Positions 29,935 through 38,421 of a stretch of 38,421 bases of DNA are shown here, piece by piece. A program made the translations under genes and the position numbers. The notes under the pieces were generated by a model, which saw nothing but the letters and a program-made list of their open reading frames with translations, did not search any database and was not told the origin of the DNA. Where the stretch lies: NCBI RefSeq assembly GCF_947489755.1, contig NZ_CANLFB010000037.1, forward strand, positions 1 through 38,421, in the 5' to 3' direction. Source of the stretch: an uncultured Psychromonas sp. (lineage in GTDB: Bacteria; Pseudomonadota; Gammaproteobacteria; Enterobacterales; Psychromonadaceae). How positions within the stretch are numbered: the stretch's first letter is position 1; the number at the start of each line of letters is the position of its first letter.

Positions 29935-32214
29935 ATGAGTGAAGTCATAGACATGAGTTTAGAAGGCATAGAGCAATTATCGCTCGCTAAGTTTACCGAA
30001 GATGCCTATCTCAACTATTCCATGTACGTGATCATGGATCGTGCTTTGCCACATATTAGTGATGGCTTGAAGCCCGTTCAACGACGCATTGTTTTCGCAA
30101 TGTCTGAACTCGGTTTATCAGCGTTAGCAAAATATAAAAAATCAGCGCGTACCGTCGGTGACGTATTAGGTAAATATCATCCTCATGGTGATAGTGCTTG
30201 TTATGAAGCGATGGTATTAATGGCTCAACCCTTCTCTTACCGTTATCCACTCATTGATGGTCAAGGTAACTGGGGTGCACCAGATGATCCAAAATCATTT
30301 GCTGCGATGCGTTATACCGAATCGCGTTTATCAGCTTTCTCTGAATTATTATTATCAGAAATTGGTCAAGGCACTTGTGATTGGAAACCGAACTTTGACG
30401 GCACGTTAAAAGAGCCCGTTTTATTACCTGCGCGTTTACCTCATATTCTATTAAATGGTATTACCGGTATCGCAGTGGGCATGGCAACCGATATCCCGCC
30501 ACATAATGCACGTGAAGTGGCTAATGCATGTTTACACTTAATTGATCACCCTAAAGCTTCGTTAGAAGATCTAATGGAGTTTGTACAAGGTCCAGATTAT
30601 CCAACCGAAGCGGAAATCATTACGCCACGTAAAGAGATCGTCAACATCTATCAAACAGGCCGCGGTAGTTTTAAAAGCCGTGCTGTGTATCTTGTTGAAA
30701 ATGGTGAAATCGTCGTGACTGCATTACCGCATCGAGTATCGGGTGGTAAAATATTAAAAGAAATTGCTAAACAGATGCAGGATAAAAAACTGCCTATGGT
30801 GGCCGATTTACGTGATGAATCAGATCATGAAAATCCAACACGTTTAGTGATTATTCCACGTTCAAACCGTATTGACGTTGAAGCATTAATGAATCACTTG
30901 TTTGCTTCTACTGACTTAGAAGTTAGCCACAAAGTAAACCTCAACATGTTAGGGCTAAACCAACGTCCAAGTGTGAAAGGTTTAGTGACTATTTTAACGG
31001 AATGGTTAATTTACCGTCGAGATACCGTTCGCCGTCGTTTACAACATCGCTTAGACAAAATCTTAGCACGAGTACATATTCTAGAAGGTTTATTAATTGC
31101 CTACTTAAATATCGATGAAGTGATTGAAATTATTCGTACCTATGATGATGCAAAAGCGGAGTTAATGTCTCGTTACTCATTATCAGATATACAAGCTCAT
31201 GCCATTTTAGAAATTAAACTACGTCAACTTGCTAAACTTGAAGAAATTCAAATTCGCGGTGAAATGGCCGAGTTATCTGAAGAGCAACAAAAGCTAGAGC
31301 TACTGTTAAGTTCAGATAGACGTTTAAATACGTTAGTTAAAAAAGAGATAAAAGCAGACGCTGAAAAGTATGGTGATGATCGCCGTTCTCCAATGGTAGA
31401 AAGACTAGAAGCAAAAGCATTAACTGAAAAAGAACTCATGCCAAGCGAAGCTGTTACTGTTGTTTTATCAACACAAGGTTGGGTTCGAAGCGCTAAAGGT
31501 CATGATGTTGATCCACAAGCGCTTAGCTTTAAAGCAGGTGATGAATACCTCACAAGTTGCCAGGGTAAAAGTAACCAAAGCTGTTTATTTATTGATACGT
31601 CAGGTCGAGTTTACTCATTAGACGCACATTCATTACCTTCAGCAAGAACACAAGGTGAACCATTAACAGGCCGCTTTAACCAAAATGAAAACGTGCCTTT
31701 TGCTTGTGTATTGATGGGTGATGACTCTGATCGCTATATTATCAGTAGTGACCATGGCTATGGCTTTGTCGCTAATTTAAGTGATATCAATAGCCGCAAT
31801 AAAAATGGTAAAGCCCTGATTAACCTAACAACCAATGCCTTATTGATTGCACCACAAAAATTATCAAAAAATACAGAAGATCTCTGTTTAACCATTAGTA
31901 ATGAAGGTCGCATGTTGATTTTCCCGGTTGCAAGCTTACCAAGCTTAAGCAAAGGGAAAGGCAATAAGATGATCAACATAATGACAGCTAAAGCGACTAA
32001 ACGAGAAGAGTTTGTTACTATGCTCAAAATCATCTCACCAGAGAGTGCTGTGACCTTACACGCAGGTAAACGTAAGCTAACACTCAAAGCAAATGATTTA
32101 GCGCATTACCAAGGTGAGCGTGGCCGTCGTGGTAATAAATTACCTCGTGGATTACAACGTGTTGATAATATTGAAGTCATCACATCAGAAAATGAACAAG
32201 AAGAGATCCTATAA
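29935..32214 (+). CDS. parC: DNA topoisomerase IV subunit A, ParC
   Basis: Cleaves and rejoins DNA to unlink daughter chromosomes, as a tetramer with ParE. 759 residues. The catalytic tyrosine is Y127 in AAMRYTESR. The quinolone-resistance region [12 protein letters not shown] has the wild-type serine S87 and glutamate E91 (E. coli S80 and E84), so no resistance change is seen. The C-terminal beta-propeller begins about residue 500. A candidate -10 TATAAT lies at 29909-29914. The parE gene is not in the window. plsC follows after 3 bases, as in E. coli. Confidence 0.97.
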   Translation: MSEVIDMSLEGIEQLSLAKFTEDAYLNYSMYVIMDRALPHISDGLKPVQRRIVFAMSELGLSALAKYKKSARTVGDVLGKYHPHGDSACYEAMVLMAQPFSYRYPLIDGQGNWGAPDDPKSFAAMRYTESRLSAFSELLLSEIGQGTCDWKPNFDGTLKEPVLLPARLPHILLNGITGIAVGMATDIPPHNAREVANACLHLIDHPKASLEDLMEFVQGPDYPTEAEIITPRKEIVNIYQTGRGSFKSRAVYLVENGEIVVTALPHRVSGGKILKEIAKQMQDKKLPMVADLRDESDHENPTRLVIIPRSNRIDVEALMNHLFASTDLEVSHKVNLNMLGLNQRPSVKGLVTILTEWLIYRRDTVRRRLQHRLDKILARVHILEGLLIAYLNIDEVIEIIRTYDDAKAELMSRYSLSDIQAHAILEIKLRQLAKLEEIQIRGEMAELSEEQQKLELLLSSDRRLNTLVKKEIKADAEKYGDDRRSPMVERLEAKALTEKELMPSEAVTVVLSTQGWVRSAKGHDVDPQALSFKAGDEYLTSCQGKSNQSCLFIDTSGRVYSLDAHSLPSARTQGEPLTGRFNQNENVPFACVLMGDDSDRYIISSDHGYGFVANLSDINSRNKNGKALINLTTNALLIAPQKLSKNTEDLCLTISNEGRMLIFPVASLPSLSKGKGNKMINIMTAKATKREEFVTMLKIISPESAVTLHAGKRKLTLKANDLAHYQGERGRRGNKLPRGLQRVDNIEVITSENEQEEIL

Positions 32215-32217
32215 ACT

Positions 32218-32961
32218 ATGTTATTTATTATCAGAGCAATTTTAATTATTGTTGCCGTTATTTTAATGAGTGTGTATTCACTGTTTTACTGTATTTTAAG
32301 TCCACGTAATCCTAAAAACACATATCACTTTGCAATGTTATTTAGCAAAATGTCGCGATTAGTTGGATTGAAAGTCACTATCAGAGTACCTGAAAGTGCT
32401 AAAGATAACGGTTCAGTGGTTTACATTGCTAACCATCAAAATAACTATGACATGGTGACAACAACAGGCGCAGTACAACCAGGCTCTGTGACGATTGGCA
32501 AAAAAAGCTTAGTATTGATTCCATTTTTTGGCATCATCTACTGGTTAACTGGCAATATCTTAATTGACCGTGACAACAAAGATAAGTCTAAAAATACAAT
32601 CACCGATGTCGTTGATCAAATGCGTGCGAAAGATCTAGGTGTATGGATATTCCCAGAAGGTACTCGTAGTCGAGGCCGTGGTTTAATGCCATTTAAAATG
32701 GGCGCATTTCATACCGCATTACAAGCCGGTGTAAATGTTGTCCCAACCGTTGTATCTAACACTCATCAACAAGTAAACTTAAACCGTTGGGATAACGGTG
32801 AAGTGATTGTGGAGATGTTAGAGCCAATTGATATTACACAATACAAAAAGCGTGAAATTCGTCGTCTCATGAATGATTCATACGACATCATGCTCGCTAA
32901 ATATAAAGAGCTTAACAAAGAAGTGAATCGCCCAGATTCTAATACTAATTGTTGTGATTAA
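32218..32961 (+). CDS. plsC: 1-acyl-sn-glycerol-3-phosphate acyltransferase PlsC
   Basis: Makes phosphatidic acid from lysophosphatidate and acyl-ACP/CoA at the inner membrane. 247 residues with a hydrophobic N-terminal segment (about 1-27). The catalytic HX4D is H73 to D78 in NHQNNYD, and FPEGTR lies at 145-150. Three bases separate it from parC, an arrangement conserved with E. coli that suggests cotranscription. Confidence 0.95.
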   Translation: MLFIIRAILIIVAVILMSVYSLFYCILSPRNPKNTYHFAMLFSKMSRLVGLKVTIRVPESAKDNGSVVYIANHQNNYDMVTTTGAVQPGSVTIGKKSLVLIPFFGIIYWLTGNILIDRDNKDKSKNTITDVVDQMRAKDLGVWIFPEGTRSRGRGLMPFKMGAFHTALQAGVNVVPTVVSNTHQQVNLNRWDNGEVIVEMLEPIDITQYKKREIRRLMNDSYDIMLAKYKELNKEVNRPDSNTNCCD

Positions 32962-33031
32962 TTAAACGATTGCCATTCATTACATAAACAATAAATGGCA
33001 GTGGTAAACCTTGATATAGAAGAGATAAAAA

Positions 33032-33397
33032 ATGTCAGAAGAACTTACACATGAAGAACTATTAGCAGAATTAGCTGAAGAAACAGCCGATATTGTTGAA
33101 GCTATTTTAGAAGATGGCAGTAATCCTGATGCGGTTTACATGATTGAGCATCACCTATCTTGTGATAACTTCGATGTATTGGAAAAAGCAGCGATCGCTT
33201 GTTTCAAAAAAGGTTATGAAGTTACTGACCCTGAAGAGCTTGAACTAGAAGATGGTTCTATTATCTTAAGTTTTGATGTGGTTGTTGAAATGAACCTAGA
33301 TGAAGAAGCTATTTACGAAGATGTTGAAAGACTCGTTGCATTAGCACAGTCATTTGGCATTGAATATGATGGTTGGGGTACTTACCCAGAAGAGTAA
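33032..33397 (+). CDS. rraB: Ribonuclease E inhibitor RraB
   Basis: A 121-residue, very acidic protein that binds RNase E and modulates mRNA decay. Nearly every part matches RraB, e.g. EDGSNPDAVYMIEHHLSC, DNFDVLEKAAI and the C-terminal GIEYDGWGTYPEE. Normal length. AGAAGAG before the ATG is the probable ribosome binding site. It lies 70 bases after plsC and may be read from its own promoter. A very strong terminator follows. Confidence 0.94.
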   Translation: MSEELTHEELLAELAEETADIVEAILEDGSNPDAVYMIEHHLSCDNFDVLEKAAIACFKKGYEVTDPEELELEDGSIILSFDVVVEMNLDEEAIYEDVERLVALAQSFGIEYDGWGTYPEE

Positions 33398-33418
33398 GTC
33401 TTACTCTTCACTAATCGT

Positions 33419-33463
33419 TAGCTATAAAAAAACCAAGCTCATCGCTTGGTTTTTTTATAGCTA
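33419..33463. terminator. Strong bidirectional terminator between rraB and the DUF2750 gene
   Basis: A 20-bp perfect stem: 33419-33438 pairs with 33444-33463, with the core ACCAAGC/GCTTGGT, loop TCATC, and A7/T7 runs. It serves rraB (plus) and the DUF2750 unit (minus). Confidence 0.93.
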
Positions 33464-33550
33464 TATTTCTTAATAAATTCAGATGCTAATAACGCCCTAA
33501 TAAAAATAACGTTCTAATCAAATCGTTAATAAATAAATACTCTAAATAAA

Positions 33551-33952
33551 TTATGCGTCAACAGATTCTGACTCATCAGACTCTACATCGTCAGCTTGAA
33601 ACTTTTCGACTAATGCATTTTTTAAGACCATTGCTTCAATTTCTAAACCACATAACTCTTCATCCCAGTTTACACCAGCAAACACTTGTTGCTTCTGCAT
33701 ACCGTCTAACCATGAATCAAAAAACACATCTAAAGCAATGCTTTCTACTTTATAGTTAGCCCACTCTTCTGCTTTTAATTTTTCAGCTAATTTAGCATCA
33801 GACCAAAACAAATAAACAGCAGTCGCATCTTTATTATCATGAGCGTGGCAATTTGCCCAACCCAATGTTTCATCAAATAAACCAAACAATTCACCTTCAG
33901 CAGCGGCTTGTTCAACAAATAATTCTGCGTTTTTTAAATATTGCTCTTTCAT
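33551..33952 (-). CDS. DUF2750 family protein
   Basis: A 133-residue acidic soluble protein. The FWSDAKLAEKLKAEEW block and the early FGLFDETLGWANCHAHD stretch match the DUF2750 family, common in gammaproteobacteria and of unknown function. The C-terminus is a low-complexity acidic tail (ADDVESDESESVDA). It starts 8 bases after ubiK, so the two are probably cotranscribed. Confidence 0.75.
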   Translation of the reverse strand: MKEQYLKNAELFVEQAAAEGELFGLFDETLGWANCHAHDNKDATAVYLFWSDAKLAEKLKAEEWANYKVESIALDVFFDSWLDGMQKQQVFAGVNWDEELCGLEIEAMVLKNALVEKFQADDVESDESESVDA

Positions 33953-33960
33953 TTGTTTTC

Positions 33961-34269
33961 CTACTTCTCTTGTTCAGTCGTATTTACAGTACTTTCTGCT
34001 TCAGTAGCGTTATCAGAAGCACTACCTTCAAATTTCTTTTCTAATTCTGCAAACTTTGCTTCCATTGCATTCAATTTTTCACGTGTGCGTAATAGCACAT
34101 GTGTTTGTACATCAAACTCTTCACGGCTAACCATATCTAGTTTACCTAGTTGTGCCTGTAAAACTTGTTTGATCTTACGGTCAATTTCATTACCAAAGCT
34201 TTTTACACCTTCAGGCATTGCATCACTGACTTGCTTTGCTATCTCTTCTAACTTCTGCGGATTAAACAT
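33961..34269 (-). CDS. ubiK: Ubiquinone biosynthesis accessory factor UbiK
   Basis: Accessory protein (also called YqiC/BMFP) that helps aerobic ubiquinone synthesis together with UbiJ. From 34269 it begins MFNPQKLEEIAKQVSDAMP, the usual start, and has a strong AGGAG; a frame from 34308 adds 13 residues without homology. The C-terminal half (about 45-80) is a coiled coil (HVLLRTREKLNAMEAKFAEL), followed by an acidic tail. DUF2750 lies 8 bases after it. 102 residues. Confidence 0.92.
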   Translation of the reverse strand: MFNPQKLEEIAKQVSDAMPEGVKSFGNEIDRKIKQVLQAQLGKLDMVSREEFDVQTHVLLRTREKLNAMEAKFAELEKKFEGSASDNATEAESTVNTTEQEK

Positions 34270-34451
34270 AAAAAGCTCCTTAATTAATAAGCGCATTGTA
34301 AACGCCACACTTAATAATTTCTATGGGAATATAATCAAACTTTGTTTTTCATTTCATTTTGGCTTAGTTTGGCTCAAATAACCTTAATGTCATGCTATCA
34401 AAATACATATTAATGCATAACGCCATCAACGAATTAAAAAATGGATATAAG

Positions 34452-35333
34452 TTACCCTTCAACGCAATTTAAAAAGGCTTCAATTAACGGTTCAGTTAAA
34501 CGGTTTTTATGACAACAAACCCCTAAATTAAATGAAGCTAACTGACCAACAGCCGAGACACTTTGCACACGATCTCTTACAGGGCTGTTTTCAATAACGA
34601 CATCAGGCGCAACACCAACACCACAGCCTAACGCAACCATGCTGATCAATGCTTCATGCCCAGCTACTTTTGCATAAATGTGTGGCTTGCCAATTTTCAG
34701 CGAGCGAAACCATGTATCAAATCGACGTCTTATGGCACCGTGCTCAGGTAAAATAAAAGGGATGGCTTTCCAATCAATAGGTGATTGATTAATTAACTTT
34801 GTGACCACACAAGGGGTTGTTGGTGCGATAACCGATAAAGGGATTTCTGCTAATTGGCTAAAGTGCATACGCGTAGGAAAGTTATCAGGATAAGCCGTGA
34901 TAGCAAAATCAACCTGATGTTGCATTACTTGCTCAATGGCAACGGCACTGTCGCCTGTTGTCAGCTTGATATCCACATTAGGGTGATTACGTCTAAAACG
35001 ATCTAGTATCGGTGGGAGGTGGCTATAAGCAGCTGTAACAGAACAATATAAATTGATTTCACCTTCTAATTCATTGGTCCCTTGTGAAATCGAATGTTTT
35101 AATAATTCCCATTGTTCAATTTGTTGAAGTGCAAACTGTTTAAAAGCGACGCCAGCTTCAGTCAACAAAACGGAACGATTATCTCGAATAAGTAAGCTTG
35201 CGCCAAGATCTTCCTCGAGACGTTGAATTAAGCGACTTAATGTAGAAGGACTAACGTGCATGGCTAATGCCGTTTTAGAAAAATGTAAACTTTGGCTTAG
35301 ATGTACAAACGTGTGTAGGGCTTTAATGTCCAT
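34452..35333 (-). CDS. ilvY: LysR-type regulator IlvY
   Basis: Activator of ilvC in response to acetolactate and acetohydroxybutyrate in E. coli. 293 residues with an N-terminal winged HTH (about 1-60: KTALAMHVSPSTLSRLIQRL and following) and a two-lobed inducer domain. It matches E. coli IlvY especially at CSVTAAYSHLPPILDRF and GHEALISMVALGCGVGVAP. In E. coli it lies divergent to ilvC; here sseA lies between them, and ilvY is on the sseA strand, 117 bases downstream of sseA. Confidence 0.93.
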   Translation of the reverse strand: MDIKALHTFVHLSQSLHFSKTALAMHVSPSTLSRLIQRLEEDLGASLLIRDNRSVLLTEAGVAFKQFALQQIEQWELLKHSISQGTNELEGEINLYCSVTAAYSHLPPILDRFRRNHPNVDIKLTTGDSAVAIEQVMQHQVDFAITAYPDNFPTRMHFSQLAEIPLSVIAPTTPCVVTKLINQSPIDWKAIPFILPEHGAIRRRFDTWFRSLKIGKPHIYAKVAGHEALISMVALGCGVGVAPDVVIENSPVRDRVQSVSAVGQLASFNLGVCCHKNRLTEPLIEAFLNCVEG

Positions 35334-35450
35334 TTAATTAGTTTTTCTTATATTAAATATTGCTAGATATGGCAGATCTGCACTAAGCAGTGCCCTATTA
35401 CATATAACCGCATTTTGCATAGAGGCATAGTGATAGAGGATGTTTTCAGC

Positions 35451-36320
35451 TTATACATTCTTGCACTGTACGACAGGCAAGGTTTCATTAGCGCCCCACT
35501 CACTCCACGAACCATCGTAAACACTTAATGCATCATAACCGGCTAATTTAGCCGCTAACGCCAGAATACAGGCGGTCACACCCGATCCACAGCTGAACAC
35601 TAAGCGTTGTTTTTGCGGCATTAATGCTTCAAATATCTGCGCTAATTGATAGGCATTTTTCATGGTTTGATTGTTCAATATTTCACTAATAGGTAAATTA
35701 ATAGCGGTCGGCATGTGCCCTGACCGTAGCCCACTTCGGGCTTCTGGCACTTTGCCTAAAAAACGTTCTTTAGAGCGAGCATCAACAATAGCAACTTGCT
35801 CATTATCAATAGCTTCATATACATCGTCTTTAGTACTAATAAGATCAGCCTGATATTTCGCTTTGAAATCGCCTTGTTTGCGCTGTTCAGTTTCAGGTGA
35901 GTCGGTATTGACCGCTAAACCCGCTTCTTTCCATGCAGGTAAACCGCCATCTAGTACAGCAATATTATTAAAGCCCATCGTTTTAAACATCCACCACACT
36001 CTAGGGCTAGAGAAGATCCCCAAACTATCGTACACAACAATCACACTGTTATTATTGATACCAAGCAATTGTGCAGATAACTCAAAATGCTGTGGTGTTG
36101 GCATCATATGAGGTAAAGAAGCTTGTTGGTCACAAACTTCGCGATCAAAATCAAAAAAACGAGAATTATCAATTCGCTCGTTTAACCACTCCTGATAGCC
36201 ATTACGCTGAGTCAACGGCATGTGCCAGCTTGCATCCAACAAAATCAAATTAGAATGGTTATGATGTTCAGCTAACCATTGGATAGAAACCAAACTGCCT
36301 GGCAACATCAGTGAATCCAT
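35451..36320 (-). CDS. sseA: 3-mercaptopyruvate sulfurtransferase SseA
   Basis: Two-rhodanese-domain enzyme that transfers sulfur from 3-mercaptopyruvate. 289 residues, near E. coli SseA (281). The catalytic cysteine is C244 in CGSGVTAC, the loop specific to mercaptopyruvate (not thiosulfate) enzymes. The linker and N-terminal rhodanese domain are complete (LLDASWHMP, DQQASLPHMMPTP, GGLPAW). It has no signal peptide. Its location between ilvY and ilvC is unusual. Confidence 0.93.
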   Translation of the reverse strand: MDSLMLPGSLVSIQWLAEHHNHSNLILLDASWHMPLTQRNGYQEWLNERIDNSRFFDFDREVCDQQASLPHMMPTPQHFELSAQLLGINNNSVIVVYDSLGIFSSPRVWWMFKTMGFNNIAVLDGGLPAWKEAGLAVNTDSPETEQRKQGDFKAKYQADLISTKDDVYEAIDNEQVAIVDARSKERFLGKVPEARSGLRSGHMPTAINLPISEILNNQTMKNAYQLAQIFEALMPQKQRLVFSCGSGVTACILALAAKLAGYDALSVYDGSWSEWGANETLPVVQCKNV

Positions 36321-36624
36321 AAAAACCCCTTTAATAACAAAAGCTTGATATAAAAAATCAAGTAACTTATAAATAAATGTTAAACAATAATAATGTCAAA
36401 TAATAACTCAAGATACCTACATGCTCACACTTGTATGATAAAAAAGATATCTATTTTCAAAAACTGCAATACAAGCCCATAGTATATTTCATTTTATGCA
36501 ACGTAACATTGCTAATATATCATTTTGCGCAATATTACTTATACGTTATAGTGACATCCGAAATTAAATGACGCTAAATTTTAGTCATTTACCCCTATTA
36601 TTTTTATTTTGGAGCGCAGCTAAC
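36321..36624. other. Regulatory region between sseA and ilvC
   Basis: 304 bases without a gene between divergent sseA and ilvC. Holds the ilvC promoter and the candidate IlvY sites described separately. The sseA promoter must lie on the left side but is not assigned. Confidence 0.55.
36498..36552 (+). promoter_or_regulatory. ilvC promoter with two candidate IlvY sites
   Basis: A -10 TATAGT (36547-36552) has a weak -35 TTGCGC (36525-36530), spacing 16. Two inverted repeats of similar type occur: GCAA-N7-TTGC (36498-36512) and TTGCGCAA (36525-36532), centres about 23.5 bases apart, near two helical turns. The second overlaps the -35. LysR activators usually bind such paired sites with one next to the -35. 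That IlvY binds them is inference. Confidence 0.5.
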
Positions 36625-38109
36625 ATGGCTAACTACTTTAATACTCTTCCTCTACGTGAGAAGTTACATCAACTAGGTCAATGTCGTTTTATGGATCGCA
36701 GCGAGTTTGCTGACGGTATTGAAGCATTAAAAGGCAAAAAAGTAGTTATCATCGGTTGTGGTGCTCAAGGTTTAAACCAAGGTTTAAACATGCGTGATTC
36801 AGGTCTTGACGTTTCTTACACATTACGTGCTGCAGCAATCGCTGAAAAACGTCAATCTTGGAAGAACGCAACTGAAAACGGTTTCACTGTAGGTACTTAC
36901 GAAGAACTAATTCCACAAGCTGACTTACTATGTAACTTAACACCTGACAAACAGCACACAGCTGTAGTTGGCGCAGTTATGCCTCTTATGAAAGAAGGCG
37001 CAACACTAGCTTACTCTCACGGTTTCAACATCGTTGAAGAAGGTATGCAAGTACGTCAAGACATCACAGTAATCATGTGTGCACCTAAATGTCCTGGTTC
37101 TGAAGTACGTGAAGAATACAAACGTGGTTTCGGTGTTCCAACACTAATCGCTGTTCACCCAGCAAATGATCCACAAGGCCACGGTCTTGCTTGGGCTAAA
37201 GCATACGCATCAGCTACTGGTGGTGATCGTGCTGGTGTTCTTATGTCTTCTTTTGTTGCTGAAGTTAAATCTGACCTAATGGGTGAGCAAACTATCCTTT
37301 GTGGTATGTTACAAACTGGCGCAATCTTAGGTTACGAAAAAATGGTTGCTGACGGTCTTGAGCCAGCATACGCTTCTAAACTGATTCAATACGGTTGGGA
37401 AACAGTAACTGAAGGTCTTAAATACGGCGGCATCACTAACATGATGGATCGTCTATCTAACCCAGCTAAAGTTAAAGCATTCGATATGTCTTTAGAACTT
37501 AAAGAAATTCTACGTCCGCTATTCAACAAGCACATGGATGACATCATCGAAGGTGAATTCTCTGCAACTATGATGGCTGACTGGGCTAACGATGACGTTA
37601 ACCTACTTAAATGGCGTGCAGCAACTGCTGAAACTGGTTTCGAAAAGCAACCAGCTGGCGACATGGAAATCGATGAGCAAGAATTCTACGACCACGGCAT
37701 CTTCCTAGTCGCAATGATCAAAGCGGGTGTTGAACTTGCATTTGAAGCAATGACTGCATCAGGTATCATCGAAGAGTCTGCATACTACGAGTCTCTACAT
37801 GAAACGCCACTTATCGCTAACACAATCGCTCGTAAGAAACTTTACGAAATGAACGTCGTTATCTCTGATACTGCTGAATACGGTTGTTACTTATTCGACC
37901 ATGCTGCTAAACCACTACTAGCAGAATTCGTTAAAGCGATGAGCCCTGAGTTCCTAGGCAAGCCATTAACAGTTAAGTCTAACTCTGTTGATAACGCTCG
38001 TCTAATCGAAATCAACGAAGAAATTCGTAACCATCCGGTAGAAATCGTAGGTAAGAAACTACGTGGTTACATGAAAGACATGAAAACAATCGTTGAAGCT
38101 TCTAACTAA
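36625..38109 (+). CDS. ilvC: Ketol-acid reductoisomerase IlvC (long class II form)
   Basis: NADPH enzyme that isomerises and reduces acetolactate/acetohydroxybutyrate in branched-chain amino acid synthesis. From the ATG at 36625 it has 494 residues and begins [14 protein letters not shown], like E. coli IlvC (491, long form with duplicated C-terminal domain). The nucleotide loop is GCGAQG (44-49). A frame from 36568 adds 19 residues without homology; GGAG ten bases before the ATG supports the shorter start. The codon use is more biased (frequent GGT, CGT, GAA, AAC) than neighbours, suggesting high expression. A terminator follows, then a damaged copy of its own 3' end. Confidence 0.96.
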   Translation: MANYFNTLPLREKLHQLGQCRFMDRSEFADGIEALKGKKVVIIGCGAQGLNQGLNMRDSGLDVSYTLRAAAIAEKRQSWKNATENGFTVGTYEELIPQADLLCNLTPDKQHTAVVGAVMPLMKEGATLAYSHGFNIVEEGMQVRQDITVIMCAPKCPGSEVREEYKRGFGVPTLIAVHPANDPQGHGLAWAKAYASATGGDRAGVLMSSFVAEVKSDLMGEQTILCGMLQTGAILGYEKMVADGLEPAYASKLIQYGWETVTEGLKYGGITNMMDRLSNPAKVKAFDMSLELKEILRPLFNKHMDDIIEGEFSATMMADWANDDVNLLKWRAATAETGFEKQPAGDMEIDEQEFYDHGIFLVAMIKAGVELAFEAMTASGIIEESAYYESLHETPLIANTIARKKLYEMNVVISDTAEYGCYLFDHAAKPLLAEFVKAMSPEFLGKPLTVKSNSVDNARLIEINEEIRNHPVEIVGKKLRGYMKDMKTIVEASN

Positions 38110-38136
38110 TATTTTTTAGATAACTTTAAAGATTTT

Positions 38137-38164
38137 AAGCCAAGCATTTAGCTTGGCTTTTTTG
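38137..38164 (+). terminator. Rho-independent terminator of ilvC
   Basis: AAGCCAAGC (38137-38145) and GCTTGGCTT (38151-38159) pair perfectly around ATTTA, then Ts. A relative of this hairpin, interrupted by the IS, occurs at 38288-38304. Confidence 0.9.
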
Positions 38165-38176
38165 TGTCTGATAGTC

Positions 38177-38245
38177 AGGTAAGAAACTACGTCTATATCG
38201 ACAACACGAAAGACATGAAAACAATCGTTGAAGCTTCTAACTAAT
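38177..38245 (+). pseudogene. Remnant copy of the ilvC 3' end
   Basis: 38177-38192 equals 38049-38064 (AGGTAAGAAACTACGT), and 38208-38245 equals 38073-38110 over 38 bases, including the stop codon of ilvC. Between them a 7-base longer, unrelated stretch breaks the reading frame. After the copy's stop, the intergenic sequence also resembles that after ilvC (GATAACT, then TAAGCCAAGC), so the duplication extends through the terminator. It has no start and encodes nothing useful. Confidence 0.85.
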
Positions 38246-38287
38246 TATAGAAACATCTGACTGATAACTAGTTAAAACGATATTACT

Positions 38288-38304
38288 AAGCCAAGCTTTT
38301 AGCT
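38288..38304 (+). terminator. Interrupted second copy of the ilvC terminator
   Basis: TAAGCCAAGCTTTTAGCT matches the ilvC terminator's left arm, loop and first three bases of the right arm, then stops exactly where the IS end TAATGCCG begins. It was presumably whole before insertion. Confidence 0.6.
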
Positions 38305-38353
38305 TAATGCCGATCAGTTAAGAAAATTAGTTGAATTTTAGCTCAAGAAGATC

Positions 38354-38389
38354 AAAATCCTATGACTCAAAAGGTCATGGGATTTTTTT
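38354..38389 (+). terminator. Hairpin that masks the transposase ribosome binding site
   Basis: AAAATCCTATGAC (38354-38366) pairs with GTCATGGGATTTT (38374-38386), 13 bp with one wobble, followed by Ts up to the ATG at 38390. It looks like a terminator, and its right arm contains the only ribosome-binding-like GGGA. Confidence 0.7.
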
Positions 38390-38421
38390 ATGGAACTTTC
38401 AGAAGCACTCGCTCGCACTTC
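38390..38421 (+). CDS. Start of a transposase gene (partial)
   Basis: Encodes MELSEALART before the window ends. The position just inside the IS end, and the N-terminal pattern, fit an IS4-family DDE transposase, but ten residues cannot prove it. Confidence 0.55.
   Translation, partial: MELSEALART

Larger units (their letters stand above)
38305..38421 (+). mobile_element. 5' end of an IS4-family insertion sequence (truncated by the window edge)
   Basis: Starts with the terminal repeat TAATGCCGATCAGTTAAG, followed by an untranslated leader, a stable hairpin and the start of a gene at 38390. Matches the left-hand copy at 73 of 75 bases. The far end and target-site duplication are outside the window. 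Confidence 0.78.

Noticed and set aside
30079-30222. Fluoroquinolone resistance change in parC
   Set aside because: S87 and E91 are the wild-type residues at the resistance positions.

Overview
The window looks like an ordinary chromosomal segment of an AT-rich marine, probably cold-adapted gammaproteobacterium, closest in character to Psychromonas or related Alteromonadales/Vibrionales. Reasons: gene blocks in near E. coli order (fur-fldA-ybfE / ybfF / seqA-pgm; hemL / clcA-erpA-yadS; parC-plsC), SeqA (which implies Dam methylation), and families largely confined to Vibrio/Shewanella/Psychromonas-type bacteria (DUF3549, DUF3301, DUF2310, DUF2750, DUF3081). The genus is inference. No plasmid, phage, CRISPR, tRNA or rRNA genes were seen.

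Both edges are the same repeat in opposite orientation: positions 1-75 (minus) and 38305-38421 (plus) are the 5' ends of two IS4-family insertion sequences, 73 of 75 bases identical, both transcribed outwards. The window is therefore probably a whole contig that broke at repeat copies. Both insertions sit in what look like Rho-independent terminator stems.

Layout. (1) 76-5315: a gene-poor AT-rich kilobase, a beta-hydroxyacid dehydrogenase, katG, and a small internally duplicated membrane protein behind an 18-codon leader ORF. (2) 5506-8553: a tight five-gene operon of poorly characterised proteins (DUF3549, DUF3301, a coiled-coil protein, a DUF2310 zinc-ribbon protein, CreA) with one good promoter and a shared bidirectional terminator. 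(3) 8689-16335, all minus: hemH, ubiG, a DUF3081 protein, a DEAD-box helicase, a YfcZ/YiiS protein and glgP. (4) 16336-21620: pgm and seqA on minus, divergent from ybfF, a DUF2788 protein and ybfE-fldA-fur. (5) 21801-28161, minus: argA with a TAXI periplasmic binding protein overlapping its stop codon, then yadS, erpA, a DUF6776 protein and clcA. (6) 28376-33397, plus: hemL, parC, plsC, rraB. (7) 33551-38109: DUF2750, ubiK, ilvY and sseA on minus, then ilvC on plus, followed by a damaged second copy of the ilvC 3' end and the right-hand IS.

Functional themes are housekeeping: haem synthesis and use (hemL, hemH, katG), iron and redox (fur, fldA, erpA), glycogen breakdown (glgP, pgm), ubiquinone (ubiG, ubiK), arginine and branched-chain amino acid synthesis (argA, ilvC/ilvY), and replication/topology (seqA, parC). 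No new defence or mobile system is evident. The most interesting items are small-scale: the terminator-sited IS pair, the ilvC 3' duplication, the argA-TAXI fusion of translation, the leader ORF with duplicated ribosome binding site, and the five-gene operon of unknowns.
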